From contig JAJZBZ010000002.1 of the NCBI GenBank assembly GCA_021846275.1, forward strand, positions 248,001 through 312,000: a DNA stretch of 64,000 nt, read 5' to 3'. The notes beneath the pieces were generated by a model, which was not told the origin of the DNA, ran no database searches, and worked only from the letters and a program-made list of their open reading frames with translations. Position 1 is the first letter of the stretch; every line of letters begins with the position of its first letter. A program made the position numbers and the translations under genes. Shown here piece after piece: positions 47,950 to 56,697 of this stretch. Source of the stretch: Acidobacteriota bacterium (GTDB lineage: Bacteria; Acidobacteriota; Terriglobia; Terriglobales; Acidobacteriaceae).

Positions 47950-49290
47950 ATGAACGCCGAGGTCATGCACCGCATCCAGTTTGCCTTCACCGTTACCTTT
48001 CACTATCTCTTTCCGCAGCTCACCATGGGGCTGGCGCTGCTGATCGTCGTGCTGAAGACGGTCGCACTGCGCACCGGCGACGAACGCTGGCATGAGGCTG
48101 CGCGTTTCTGGGGCCGCATCTTCGGCATCAACTTTGTCTTCGGCGTCGTCACCGGCATCCCGATGGAGTTTGAGTTCGGCACCAACTGGGCGCAGTTCTC
48201 GCGCATGACCGGCGGCGTGATTGGCCAGCCGCTGGCGATGGAAGGCGTATTTTCCTTCTTCTTGGAGTCAGCCTTTCTTGGCCTGTTTCTTTACGGCGAA
48301 AAGCGGCTCTCACGCACCTGGCACTGGCTCTCGTCGGTACTGGTCTTTCTCGGCTCCTGGCTGTCGGGTTACTTCATCATCGTCACCGACGCGTGGATGC
48401 AGCATCCGGTGGCCTACCAGATCAACGCGCGGGGCCAGTTCGAAATCACCAGCTTTGTCGGCCTGCTGACCAATCCCTGGGCGATTCTCCAGTACATGCA
48501 CAATATGTGCGGCGCGGTGATTACCGGAGCCTTCGTCATGGCCGCGACGGGCGCGTTCTACCTGCTGGAGGACCGATTGCAGGAGTACTCGCGCATCTAT
48601 CTGCGCGTCGGCGTGACGGCGGGCGTGCTGGCCTGCATTGCGATCATCTTTCCCACGGGCGATCTGTCCGGAAAGTATGTCGCGCACCACCAGCCGGTTT
48701 CCATCGCGGCGATGGAAGGCCTGTTTCATACGCAAAAGGGTGCCGGTATTGTCCTGCTGGGTCAGCCGGTCGAGAGTACCGGGCAGATTGATAATCCACT
48801 GGTTGTGAACGGCGTGCTCAGTTTCCTGATTTATGGCACGACCAAGGCTGAGGTGCAGGGGCTGGATGCTTTTCCGCGCGACCAGTGGCCGTCCACGCTG
48901 CCGCTGCTGTTTTACGCGTATCACATCATGGCCGGACTGGGAACGTACTTCGTCGCGGTGATGGCGCTGGCGGCTTTCCTGCTGTGGCGCGGCAAGCTCT
49001 GGTCTTCGCGCTGGATGCTCTGGGCGCTCCTGCTGAGTTTTCCGCTGCCTTACATCGCCAATACGGCAGGATGGATGACTGCCGAGATTGGCCGCCAGCC
49101 GTGGCTGGTGTATGGGTTGCTGCGCACCGGGCAGGGATTTTCCGCGAACGTCTCGGCCAGCAATACGCTCTTCACGCTGCTCGGCTTCATGGGCATGTAC
49201 GCGCTGCTGGCCATTCTCTTCATCGTGCTCATCTATCGCGAGATCAGCCGTGGTCCGGTCGTCACGCATGAGGCCGTCGCCGCGGACTGA
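47950..49290 (+). CDS. cydA: Cytochrome bd-type quinol oxidase subunit I
   Basis: 446 residues with about nine membrane helices. Heme ligand candidates are H18 in FHYLFPQLTMG and H184 in QYMHNMCGAV. The proton-path glutamates are E98 and E106 in AMEGVFSFFLESAF. The GWMTAEIGRQPWLVYG motif is conserved. The length indicates the short Q-loop class (E. coli CydA is 522 residues), as in many CIO-type oxidases. It reduces oxygen to water with quinol at very low oxygen tension. AGGAG precedes the ATG; cydB follows after 48 bp. Confidence 0.95.
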   Translation: MNAEVMHRIQFAFTVTFHYLFPQLTMGLALLIVVLKTVALRTGDERWHEAARFWGRIFGINFVFGVVTGIPMEFEFGTNWAQFSRMTGGVIGQPLAMEGVFSFFLESAFLGLFLYGEKRLSRTWHWLSSVLVFLGSWLSGYFIIVTDAWMQHPVAYQINARGQFEITSFVGLLTNPWAILQYMHNMCGAVITGAFVMAATGAFYLLEDRLQEYSRIYLRVGVTAGVLACIAIIFPTGDLSGKYVAHHQPVSIAAMEGLFHTQKGAGIVLLGQPVESTGQIDNPLVVNGVLSFLIYGTTKAEVQGLDAFPRDQWPSTLPLLFYAYHIMAGLGTYFVAVMALAAFLLWRGKLWSSRWMLWALLLSFPLPYIANTAGWMTAEIGRQPWLVYGLLRTGQGFSANVSASNTLFTLLGFMGMYALLAILFIVLIYREISRGPVVTHEAVAAD

Positions 49291-49338
49291 GCGCACGAGG
49301 CAATCAACGACGAATGGGTGGAAGATCGGGAGGGATCA

Positions 49339-50382
49339 ATGCTGGGCGTTCTCTGGTTCTGGATGGTCGGCGTGATGATCGTGGCCTACGTTGTGCTGGA
49401 TGGCTTTGATCTTGGCGCAGGCGTGCTTCATCTCTTCGTCGCACGCAGCGAAGACGAGCGCCGGATGGTGGTCCAATCCATCGGCCCGGTCTGGGATGGC
49501 AATGAGGTGTGGCTGCTGGCCGGCGGCGGCACGCTCTATTTCGCGTTCCCGTGGCTCTACGCCTCGGCCTTCAGCGGCTTCTATCTTCCGCTGATGATCG
49601 TCCTCTGGCTGCTGATGGCGCGCGGCGTCACGCTGGAGCTGCGCAACCACATTGACGTCGGCGTCTGGCGCGCGCTGCTGGATGGCCTGTTCGCGCTGGC
49701 CAGCACGCTGCTGACGATCTTCCTCGGCGCGGCGCTTGCCAACGTGATTCGCGGCGTGCCGCTCGATGCGGATGGCTATTTCTTTCTGCCACTGTGGACG
49801 GACTGGCGGCCCGGCGTTCATCCGGGCGTGCTCGACTGGTATACGGTTCTGGGCGGACTGATGGCCTGTGCCGCGCTGGCTTTGCACGGCTCGCTGTGGC
49901 TGAGCCTGAAGACGACCGGCGAGCTGGAGAAGCGCGCCGGAGACGCGGTCGCGCCGCTGTGGACGGCGGTGCTGCTGCTCACGCTGCTCAGCGTGCCCGC
50001 CACAATGGCCGTGCAGCCCTCCACGCTCACGAATTACAACCGCTATCCGATCACCTGCGTCATTCCGCTGGGTGTGTTGCTAACCCTGGTCGGCGCTCTG
50101 GTCTTCCATCGGCGAGGCCAGTCCTTGCGGGCTTTTCTCAGCTCCTGTGGCTATCTGGCGCTCATGCTGGTCGGTGCCTGCTGGGGACTCTTCCCCACGC
50201 TGCTGCCAGCAACCACCGGCGCTGACCGGAGCATCACACTGAGCAGCGCCATCTCCAGCCCGTACACGCTGCACGTCGGGCTGCTCTGGTGGATATTCGG
50301 AATGCTGCTTGCCGCGCTCTACTTCACGATCTCCTACACGATGTTCCGCGGCAAGGTGGACAGCCACGCGCAGCATGGGTGA
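49339..50382 (+). CDS. cydB: Cytochrome bd-type quinol oxidase subunit II
   Basis: 347 residues with eight to nine membrane helices. The family opening is present: VLDGFDLGAGVLHLF and GPVWDGNEVWLLAGGGTLYF followed by AFPWLYA. The ATG at 49339 has a GGGAGGGA ribosome site, better than a GTG-like extension seven codons upstream. It forms the heterodimer with CydA. A bidirectional-type terminator follows. cydCD (assembly exporter) is not in the window. Confidence 0.95.
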   Translation: MLGVLWFWMVGVMIVAYVVLDGFDLGAGVLHLFVARSEDERRMVVQSIGPVWDGNEVWLLAGGGTLYFAFPWLYASAFSGFYLPLMIVLWLLMARGVTLELRNHIDVGVWRALLDGLFALASTLLTIFLGAALANVIRGVPLDADGYFFLPLWTDWRPGVHPGVLDWYTVLGGLMACAALALHGSLWLSLKTTGELEKRAGDAVAPLWTAVLLLTLLSVPATMAVQPSTLTNYNRYPITCVIPLGVLLTLVGALVFHRRGQSLRAFLSSCGYLALMLVGACWGLFPTLLPATTGADRSITLSSAISSPYTLHVGLLWWIFGMLLAALYFTISYTMFRGKVDSHAQHG

Positions 50383-50428
50383 ACGGGCGCAACCGCCTGA
50401 CCCGCTGGGACACTGCGATCTCAGCGAA

Positions 50429-50457
50429 GAAAAACTCCAACCTCGGTGGAGTTTTTC
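50429..50457 (+). terminator. Terminator after cydAB
   Basis: GAAAAACTCCA (50429-50439) pairs with TGGAGTTTTTC (50447-50457) around a seven-base loop. The T-rich 3' arm makes it a standard rho-independent terminator, and the A-rich 5' arm makes it bidirectional. Confidence 0.8.
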
Positions 50458-50485
50458 GCTGTTTGCCGCAAATTTTCTCTGCCAT

Positions 50486-50501
50486 TGTGATGCGAATCAC
50501 A
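50486..50501. promoter_or_regulatory. Perfect CRP/FNR-type operator upstream of the usp gene
   Basis: TGTGAT-GCGA-ATCACA is a perfect CRP-type palindrome (TGTGA-N6-TCACA). It lies 77-92 bases before the universal stress protein start, downstream of the cydAB terminator. Confidence 0.7.
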
Positions 50502-50577
50502 CCGCGCGACGGCAAATGGGCGCATGATAGTGGCAGCAACAGAAAGCTTCCGCTTCCTGCTCGCCAAGGAGGCAGTC

Positions 50578-51549
50578 ATGAAACCGCTCAAGCCTGCTCT
50601 TTCCAGCACAGATCCGCGTTGGATCCGGCCCTCCACGATCCTCTACGCCAGCGAAGCCAAACCGGAGGAACCCGCATTTTCAGGAGCGCTGGCCATGGCG
50701 CAGGAGTACGGCGCCAAGCTGATCCTGCTGCATGTCTTCGACGTGCTGGCCACGGCGACCGAGGACGCCAGCGGCATGCGCGCCGTCCATTATGAAAATG
50801 CGCTGCATCGCACGGAAGAAAAAATGGAGCCGATGCTCCAGCGCGCACGCGAGAAAAACGTGGAGGCGGAAGTTGTCGTCCGCACGGGAATCGCGGCCAC
50901 GCAGATTCTGGCCTGCGCCCACGAGCGCGATGTGGATCGCATTGTGATGGGCACGCGCGCGCCCGGGCGACTGGGAAAATTCTTCGTCGGTTCCGTGGCG
51001 GAGGAAGTTCTGCGCTCGGCCACTGTTCCCGTAGTCACATTTGGACCAAGCGCCCTTGATCCCAGGGTGCATGCGCACAAGCTCCGCAGACTTCTTTGCA
51101 CGGTCTCTCATCTGAGCTGTGACCTGGCACCGGCGCTGCTGGCCGGCCAGCTTGCGGCGTTGCACGGAGCGCAGCTTACGGTGCTGCATCTGGTGCCGCC
51201 GCGCGCCACGGCACCGCTTGATCCGGGTTGCTCAACGGCGACGCTCGAAGCCGAACTGAAGGCAATGTTGCCGCGCGAACTGCAATACGAGATTCTGGTC
51301 CGCTCGCTGCCCGCTGATTCGCTGATGGCGGACGAAATCCTGTTTCAGGCGCAACAGCGACAGAGCGACCTGGTCGTGCTGGGCGCGCATCCGGCATCGC
51401 TGCTGGCAACGCTCACGCGCCAGGGACTGGTCAATCAGGTGCTGGGCAAATCGATGTCTCCGGTGATGACGATCCGGCACGCGGTCGAGCAGAAGCAGCG
51501 GGAGGTGGATTATCTCTCCGAGTCCACCTGGATGGCGGGCATCTTCTGA
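50578..51549 (+). CDS. Tandem-domain universal stress protein (UspA family)
   Basis: 323 residues with two UspA domains (about 17-155 and 165-303). Domain 1 ends with the ATP-binding-type motif GTRAPGRLGKFFVGSVAEEV then LRSATVPVV. Domain 2 has VVLGAHPASLLATLTRQGLV and is more diverged, lacking the full GxxG-9x-G(S/T) signature. A strong AAGGAGG ribosome site six bases before the ATG fixes the start. It probably helps survival in oxygen limitation or energy stress; tandem Usp proteins are often in FNR/CRP-type regulons. The CRP-like operator upstream supports this. Confidence 0.88.
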   Translation: MKPLKPALSSTDPRWIRPSTILYASEAKPEEPAFSGALAMAQEYGAKLILLHVFDVLATATEDASGMRAVHYENALHRTEEKMEPMLQRAREKNVEAEVVVRTGIAATQILACAHERDVDRIVMGTRAPGRLGKFFVGSVAEEVLRSATVPVVTFGPSALDPRVHAHKLRRLLCTVSHLSCDLAPALLAGQLAALHGAQLTVLHLVPPRATAPLDPGCSTATLEAELKAMLPRELQYEILVRSLPADSLMADEILFQAQQRQSDLVVLGAHPASLLATLTRQGLVNQVLGKSMSPVMTIRHAVEQKQREVDYLSESTWMAGIF

Positions 51550-51574
51550 AGGCTGTTCCGTCCGATCACCGGCC

Positions 51575-53422
51575 TCAGCGTTGCACGCAGGGCCTGCCGC
51601 CGCACAACGCGCCGGTGATTCCCTTGCCTTCCATGATCGTGTAGATGCGATCCACGGCGGGCAGCTTCACCGTCTCCTTCGCGCCCGATGGCCAGTCGAT
51701 CTCGGCTGTGCCGGCGTCGGTCGCCTCGCCCAGCCCGAAGTGCGCGCGCTGATCGTTCGAGGAGATGAAGCTGCCGCCGCTCAGAATGTCCTCGCGCTGA
51801 CGCATGCCATTCGCCGTCAGATACACCGTCGCGCCAACTGCGTCGCGCGGACTCTTCGGGCCGCCGATCAGCTTCATCTCCACCCAGTGGTGATGATCCG
51901 GATTCACGTTGCGCAGCAGCACCGCCGGACCATCAACGGGGCTGATGACCACATCGATCTTGCCGTCGTTGAAAAGATCGCCGAAGGCCGCTCCACGACC
52001 GGGCGTAACCACGGCCAGCCCGGTGCCTTTGACGGGCGGAATGTACTCGAACTTCTCGCCGTGCAGATTGCGAAACAGCAGTGGCCGCTGTGCGTAGCTG
52101 GTGCCCCAGTCATGCTTGTCCACCTGGGGATAGACGTGGCCGTTGACCATGAAGATGTCTTTCCAGCCGTCGTTGTCGTAATCCAGAAAACCAGCGCCCC
52201 AGCCGAGAAATGGAATCGGCAGGCTGGAGATTCCCACCTCGTCGCTGACGTCGGTAAAGTTCAGTCCGCCATCGTTGCGATAAAGCACTTTGTAATCGTC
52301 CGAGAAATCGGTGATGAGAATGTCCAGCAGTCCGTTGTTGCGATAATCGCCGAGCGCCATGCCCATGGACGCTATCTCGCGGCCATCCTTGTTGACCGCG
52401 AAGCCGGAGATGTAACTGTCATCCTCAAAGGTGCCGTCGCCGTTGTTGTGATAGAGATAATTCGGCGTGGAATCGTCGGCGACGAGCAGGTCCATCCTGC
52501 CGTTATTTTCCAGATCGGCAAATGTCGTCGTGAATCCGTAGTACGCGCCGGGATCGCTGACGCCGGCCTTTACGCTCACATCGGTAAAGGTGCCGTCGCC
52601 GTTGTTATGAAAGAGATGGTCCGGCTCGCCCTTCAGCCCACGCGGGCCACACATGACGGCCATGCCGCGCAACTGACAGAAGGCATTCGGCACGGTGGGA
52701 TCGCCGAAAGACGGCTGATGGTGCGCGTCGTAGTGAAGATAGCCCGTGACGTAGACATCAAGCCTGCCGTCGCCGTCGTAGTCGCCCCAGGTCACGCCGT
52801 CCGACCAGTTGCCAAGCGTGATGCCGGCCTTTTCGCCCACGTCGGTGAAGGTGCCATCATGGTTGTTGTGGTAGAGCCGATTCTTGCCGTAATTGGCGAC
52901 GAAGATATCCGGCCAGCCATCGTTGTCGTAGTCGGCAATGGCCACGCCGAATCCCCAGCGGTCGTTGGTCACTCCGGCCTGCGCGGCAACGTCGGTGAAG
53001 GTCCCGTCGTGGTTGTTGTGAAAGAGCGCGGCGTGCGGCGGCGTGGTCTTTCCATCGAGCGCGTCATAGGTCGATCCGTTGACCATGTAAATGTCCAGCC
53101 AGCCGTCGTTGTCGTAGTCGATCAGGCCCACGCCGGAGCCATCGGTTTCAAGGATGTAATTCTTCGCCGGCGTACCCATCACATGCTTCCAGCCTGCCAG
53201 GCCGGACTGCTTCGAGATGTCCCGAAAGACAATGGGACCGACGTTTACAAAGCCACCGGCTGTAATCGGGCGATTCTGCGCGTCGTGAATTGGCTTGGAT
53301 GGAGCGCCGGATGCCGCGCCGCCCATGCCGCTCGACTGCTGCGCCCACGCAGGCATCGATGCAGGCTCAGTGGCAGCCAACAGACACGCCAGACTCATCA
53401 GGATGGCACAGGCTCTGCGCAT
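51575..53422 (-). CDS. CRTAC1-family FG-GAP/ASPIC-UnbV protein, downstream tandem copy
   Basis: 615 residues. A signal peptide (about 1-27, ending PAWAQQ) is followed by FG-GAP/VCBS propeller repeats with Ca-binding loops such as DYDNDGWLDIYMVNG, DYDNDGWPDIFVANYG and DYDGDGRLDVYVTG, and by an ASPIC/UnbV domain (AEIDWPSGAKETVKLPAVDR). It is strikingly similar along its length to the adjacent upstream gene, so the two arose by tandem duplication. The ATG at 53422 lies five bases after the stop of the first copy, suggesting one transcript. Probably secreted or periplasmic; no enzyme activity is known. Confidence 0.88.
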   Translation of the reverse strand: MRRACAILMSLACLLAATEPASMPAWAQQSSGMGGAASGAPSKPIHDAQNRPITAGGFVNVGPIVFRDISKQSGLAGWKHVMGTPAKNYILETDGSGVGLIDYDNDGWLDIYMVNGSTYDALDGKTTPPHAALFHNNHDGTFTDVAAQAGVTNDRWGFGVAIADYDNDGWPDIFVANYGKNRLYHNNHDGTFTDVGEKAGITLGNWSDGVTWGDYDGDGRLDVYVTGYLHYDAHHQPSFGDPTVPNAFCQLRGMAVMCGPRGLKGEPDHLFHNNGDGTFTDVSVKAGVSDPGAYYGFTTTFADLENNGRMDLLVADDSTPNYLYHNNGDGTFEDDSYISGFAVNKDGREIASMGMALGDYRNNGLLDILITDFSDDYKVLYRNDGGLNFTDVSDEVGISSLPIPFLGWGAGFLDYDNDGWKDIFMVNGHVYPQVDKHDWGTSYAQRPLLFRNLHGEKFEYIPPVKGTGLAVVTPGRGAAFGDLFNDGKIDVVISPVDGPAVLLRNVNPDHHHWVEMKLIGGPKSPRDAVGATVYLTANGMRQREDILSGGSFISSNDQRAHFGLGEATDAGTAEIDWPSGAKETVKLPAVDRIYTIMEGKGITGALCGGRPCVQR

Positions 53423-53427
53423 CGCTT

Positions 53428-55371
53428 TCAATGGCGGACTCCCGCGCGGGCCTGCGAAGCGCGCGCTCGACGCACGGCGCATGGCTTCCCGCCGCTGCAC
53501 ATCTGCGCCGTGATGCCGCGACCCTCCGTGATGGTATAAATCCGATCCACGGCGGGCAGTCGCACGAACTGCTTCGCGCCGGACGGCCAGCGAATCTCCG
53601 CCATGCCCGCGCTCGTCGCGTCGCCGAGACCGAAGTGAAGACGCTGGTCATTCGAGGAGATGTAGCTGCCGCCGCTCATCACGTCTCCGCGCTGGCGCAT
53701 GCCGTTGGCGCGCAGATAAACCGTCGCGCCGATGGCGTCGCGCGGGCTTTTGCGTCCGCCGACGAGCTTCATCTCCACCCAGTGATGATGGTCCGGGTTC
53801 ACATTCCGCAAGAGCACCGCAGGGCCGTCAATGGGATTGATGACCACGTCGATCTTGCCGTCATTGAAGAGATCGCCGAAGGCCGCGCCGCGACCTGGAA
53901 TCACGTCGGCCAATCCGGTGCCTTCCACCGCCGGAGCCAGTGCGAATTTGCCGTTATGCAGATTGCGAAAGAGCAGCGGCCGCTCCGCATAGGTCGTGCC
54001 CCAGCCGCGCTCGCCCGCGTCGGGATAGACATGGCCGTTTACGAGGAAAATATCCTTCCATCCGTCGTTGTCGTAGTCGATGAAGCCGTCGCCCCAGCCC
54101 AGAAACGGCCGCGTTGGCAGCGCAATTCCGGCAGGGTAGCTCACGTCGGTAAATGTTGCGTGACCGTCGTTGTGATAGAGCACCTTGTAGTCATCGGAAA
54201 AATCCGTGTCCACAATATCCAGCCGACCGTCGTTGTCGTAGTCGCCGATGCCCAGGCCCATCGAAGCCACCTCGCGGCCATCCTTGTTCACGGCAAAGCC
54301 GGACGAGTAGCTGTCATCCTCAAACGTTCCGTTGCCGCGATTGATGTAAAGATAGCTCGGCGTGGAATCATTGGCCACCAGCAGGTCCGGCCTGCCGTCG
54401 TCATTCAGGTCAACAAAGACCGCCGTAAAGCCGTAGTAGTGCGAGGGGTCGCTGACACCCGCCTTCACGCTGACGTCGGTAAACGTGCCGTCTCCATTGT
54501 TGTGGAAGAGATGGTCCGACTCGCCCTTCAGTCCGCGCGGACCGCACATGCCCACTTCGCCGCGAAACAGGCACTGCGCGTAGCCGACCTCGGCATTGCC
54601 GCTGTAAGGCAGATGATTGCGGTCGAAGTGAATGTAGCCGGAGATGAAAAGATCGAGCCTGCCATCGCCGTCGTAGTCGCCCCAGGTCGCTCCCGAGGAC
54701 CAGTTGCCCAGCGTGATGCCCGCCTTGTCGGCCACATCGGTAAAGGTTCCGTCGTGGTTGTTGTGATAGAGCCGATTCTTGCCCCAGTTCGTCACGACGA
54801 TATCCGGCCAGCCATCATTATCGAAGTCGCCAATCGCTACACCGTAGCCCCATCGGTCGTTGGTCACTCCAGCCTGCGCGGCAACATCGGTGAAGGTGCC
54901 GTCGTGGTTGTTGTGAAAGAGCGCGGCGTGCGGCGGCGTCACCTTGCCATCCATCGCGTCAAACGTCGATCCGTTGACCATGTAAATGTCGAGCCAGCCG
55001 TCGTTGTCGTAATCGATCAACCCGACGCCAGAGCCATCGGCGTCGATAATCAGCTGCTTGTCGGCGTTGCCCATCACATGCTTCCAGCTTGCAAGGCCGG
55101 ATTGCTTCGAGATGTCCTTGAAAATCGTCGGTCCGGCGGAGACGAATCCGCCCGCGGTGATGGGCCTGTGCTGTTCGTCCAGAATCACCGGAGCGGCCTC
55201 GCCGGTTGAGTTGCCTGTCGGTCCGCCCATGCCGCTGATTGGCGGCGGTGGCTGGGTCGGCGGCTGGGTCGGCTGCTGCGCCCACGTCGGCGGCGGCAGG
55301 CAAAGCAGCAGCGCTGCAACACTCCACGCGAAACTCTGCCCCCTGATCCGCAATTGACCCCTCTGGGCCAA
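53428..55371 (-). CDS. CRTAC1-family FG-GAP/ASPIC-UnbV protein, upstream tandem copy
   Basis: About 641-647 residues. It has a signal peptide (ends PTWAQQ), a Pro/Gln-rich short linker, FG-GAP/VCBS repeats and an ASPIC/UnbV domain (AEIRWPSGAKQFVRLPAVDR). It shares long identical blocks with the next gene, for example TPPHAALFHNNHDGTFTDVA. The start is uncertain: TTG at 55371 or TTG at 55353, the latter with AGAGGGG four bases upstream; no ATG is available. The C-terminus has an extra Arg/Ala-rich tail (RRARASQARAGVRH) absent from the other copy. Confidence 0.86.
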   Translation of the reverse strand: MAQRGQLRIRGQSFAWSVAALLLCLPPPTWAQQPTQPPTQPPPPISGMGGPTGNSTGEAAPVILDEQHRPITAGGFVSAGPTIFKDISKQSGLASWKHVMGNADKQLIIDADGSGVGLIDYDNDGWLDIYMVNGSTFDAMDGKVTPPHAALFHNNHDGTFTDVAAQAGVTNDRWGYGVAIGDFDNDGWPDIVVTNWGKNRLYHNNHDGTFTDVADKAGITLGNWSSGATWGDYDGDGRLDLFISGYIHFDRNHLPYSGNAEVGYAQCLFRGEVGMCGPRGLKGESDHLFHNNGDGTFTDVSVKAGVSDPSHYYGFTAVFVDLNDDGRPDLLVANDSTPSYLYINRGNGTFEDDSYSSGFAVNKDGREVASMGLGIGDYDNDGRLDIVDTDFSDDYKVLYHNDGHATFTDVSYPAGIALPTRPFLGWGDGFIDYDNDGWKDIFLVNGHVYPDAGERGWGTTYAERPLLFRNLHNGKFALAPAVEGTGLADVIPGRGAAFGDLFNDGKIDVVINPIDGPAVLLRNVNPDHHHWVEMKLVGGRKSPRDAIGATVYLRANGMRQRGDVMSGGSYISSNDQRLHFGLGDATSAGMAEIRWPSGAKQFVRLPAVDRIYTITEGRGITAQMCSGGKPCAVRRARASQARAGVRH

Positions 55372-55512
55372 AGTCTATCGCAGCCCGCGCCGGTCTCGCT
55401 GCGCGTCAGCCTTGGCCGCGCGTCCACGCCAGCCGCGAAGCGCCGCCGATTCCGCTTGCTCAACCGCAACAACTCAGCTACCGTGGTGAACACACGCACG
55501 AGGAGCATCTCC

Positions 55513-56676
55513 ATGCACGAGACCCATCACGCACCCGCCGCCGTCCTGCCCGCATCGCCGCATCGCCTGCTCTCGCTCGATGTCCTGCGCGGCATCACCA
55601 TCGCCTTCATGATCATGGTGAACAACAACGGCGACGGCCACTTCGCCTGGAGCTTCATGAAGCATGCCGACTGGAACGGCATGACCGCCACCGACCTGGT
55701 TTTTCCCACATTTCTCTTCGTCGTCGGCGCATCCATCGTCTTCGCCTTTGAGGCGCGGCTGGCGCGCGGAGCCACGCGGGCGCATCTCGCCGCTCAGGTC
55801 GCACGGCGCGCCGTGATCCTCTTCCTGCTCGGCCTCGTCGTCAATGGATTTCCCCACTTCCCGCTGGCCACGCTGCGCATCTACGGCGTCCTGCAGCGCA
55901 TCGCCATCTGCTACCTCGTTGTCGGACTTTTCTACCTCTGGGATCGTCGTCCAATGACCAAGTTTGTGGTCGCCGTCGCGGCGCTGCTCGGCTACTGGCT
56001 GCTGATGACCCATGTTTCCGTTCCCGGCTTCGGCATGCCGGGGCGCGATGTTCCCCTGCTGGACAAAAACGCAAATCTCGTCGCGTGGCTGGATCGCCAC
56101 ATTTTTCCCGGCAGGCTCTACGAAGGCGTGCGCGACCCGGAGGGTCTGCTCAGCGACCTGCCCGCTCTGGCCACCACGCTCTTCGGCGTTCTGGCCGGGC
56201 AGTGGCTGCGCACCGTGCATACCAAGACGCAGAAGGCCGAGGGAATGGCCGGAGCCGCCGCTCTCAGCTTCGCCCTCGGGCTGCTCTGGGCCGTCTGGTT
56301 CCCGCTCAACAAGAAACTCTGGACCAGCTCCTACGTGCTGGCAGCCGCGGGCATCTCCGCCGGTCTCTGGGCGCTGCTTTACTGGATGATCGAGTGCCGA
56401 GGCTGGCGCGGTCGATGGACCTGGCCGTGGGTCGTGCTCGGCTCAAACGCCATCGCCGCCTACATGGTCTCCGAACTGCTGCCCGGAGCGGTTGGTCTGG
56501 TTCCGGTCACCGTGGCGGGAAAACGCTCCGACGCGCTGCGCTGGGTCTTTGTCCACATCTTCAGCCGCGTGCCCAATCCGGGGCTGGGATGCTTCCTCTA
56601 CTCAGCCTGCTTTCTGCTGGTCTGCTTCCTGCCCGTCTGGTGGATGTATCGGCGACGGATTTTCCTGAAGGTTTGA
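55513..56676 (+). CDS. NagX-like acyltransferase (DUF5009 / heparan-alpha-glucosaminide N-acetyltransferase family)
   Basis: 387 residues, about ten membrane helices. The family signature is near the start: LLSLDVLRGITIAFMIMVNN, then DWNGMTATDLVFPTFLFVVG and YGVLQRIAICYLVVGLFYLW. These are the motifs of NagX/YeiB-like membrane acyltransferases that acetylate amino sugars or other glycans across the membrane. The ATG at 55513 has AGGAG upstream. It is divergent from the tandem CRTAC1 genes. A role in glycan use is likely but the acceptor is unknown. Confidence 0.85.
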   Translation: MHETHHAPAAVLPASPHRLLSLDVLRGITIAFMIMVNNNGDGHFAWSFMKHADWNGMTATDLVFPTFLFVVGASIVFAFEARLARGATRAHLAAQVARRAVILFLLGLVVNGFPHFPLATLRIYGVLQRIAICYLVVGLFYLWDRRPMTKFVVAVAALLGYWLLMTHVSVPGFGMPGRDVPLLDKNANLVAWLDRHIFPGRLYEGVRDPEGLLSDLPALATTLFGVLAGQWLRTVHTKTQKAEGMAGAAALSFALGLLWAVWFPLNKKLWTSSYVLAAAGISAGLWALLYWMIECRGWRGRWTWPWVVLGSNAIAAYMVSELLPGAVGLVPVTVAGKRSDALRWVFVHIFSRVPNPGLGCFLYSACFLLVCFLPVWWMYRRRIFLKV

Positions 56677-56697
56677 GCTTCGAGAAAACCTGGCGCC

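Noticed and set aside
51581-55209. Long plus-strand frames opposite the tandem CRTAC1 genes
   Set aside because: Their Val/Ala/His-rich repeats are the reverse complement of the repeated calcium-loop codons, so they are shadows of the real genes.
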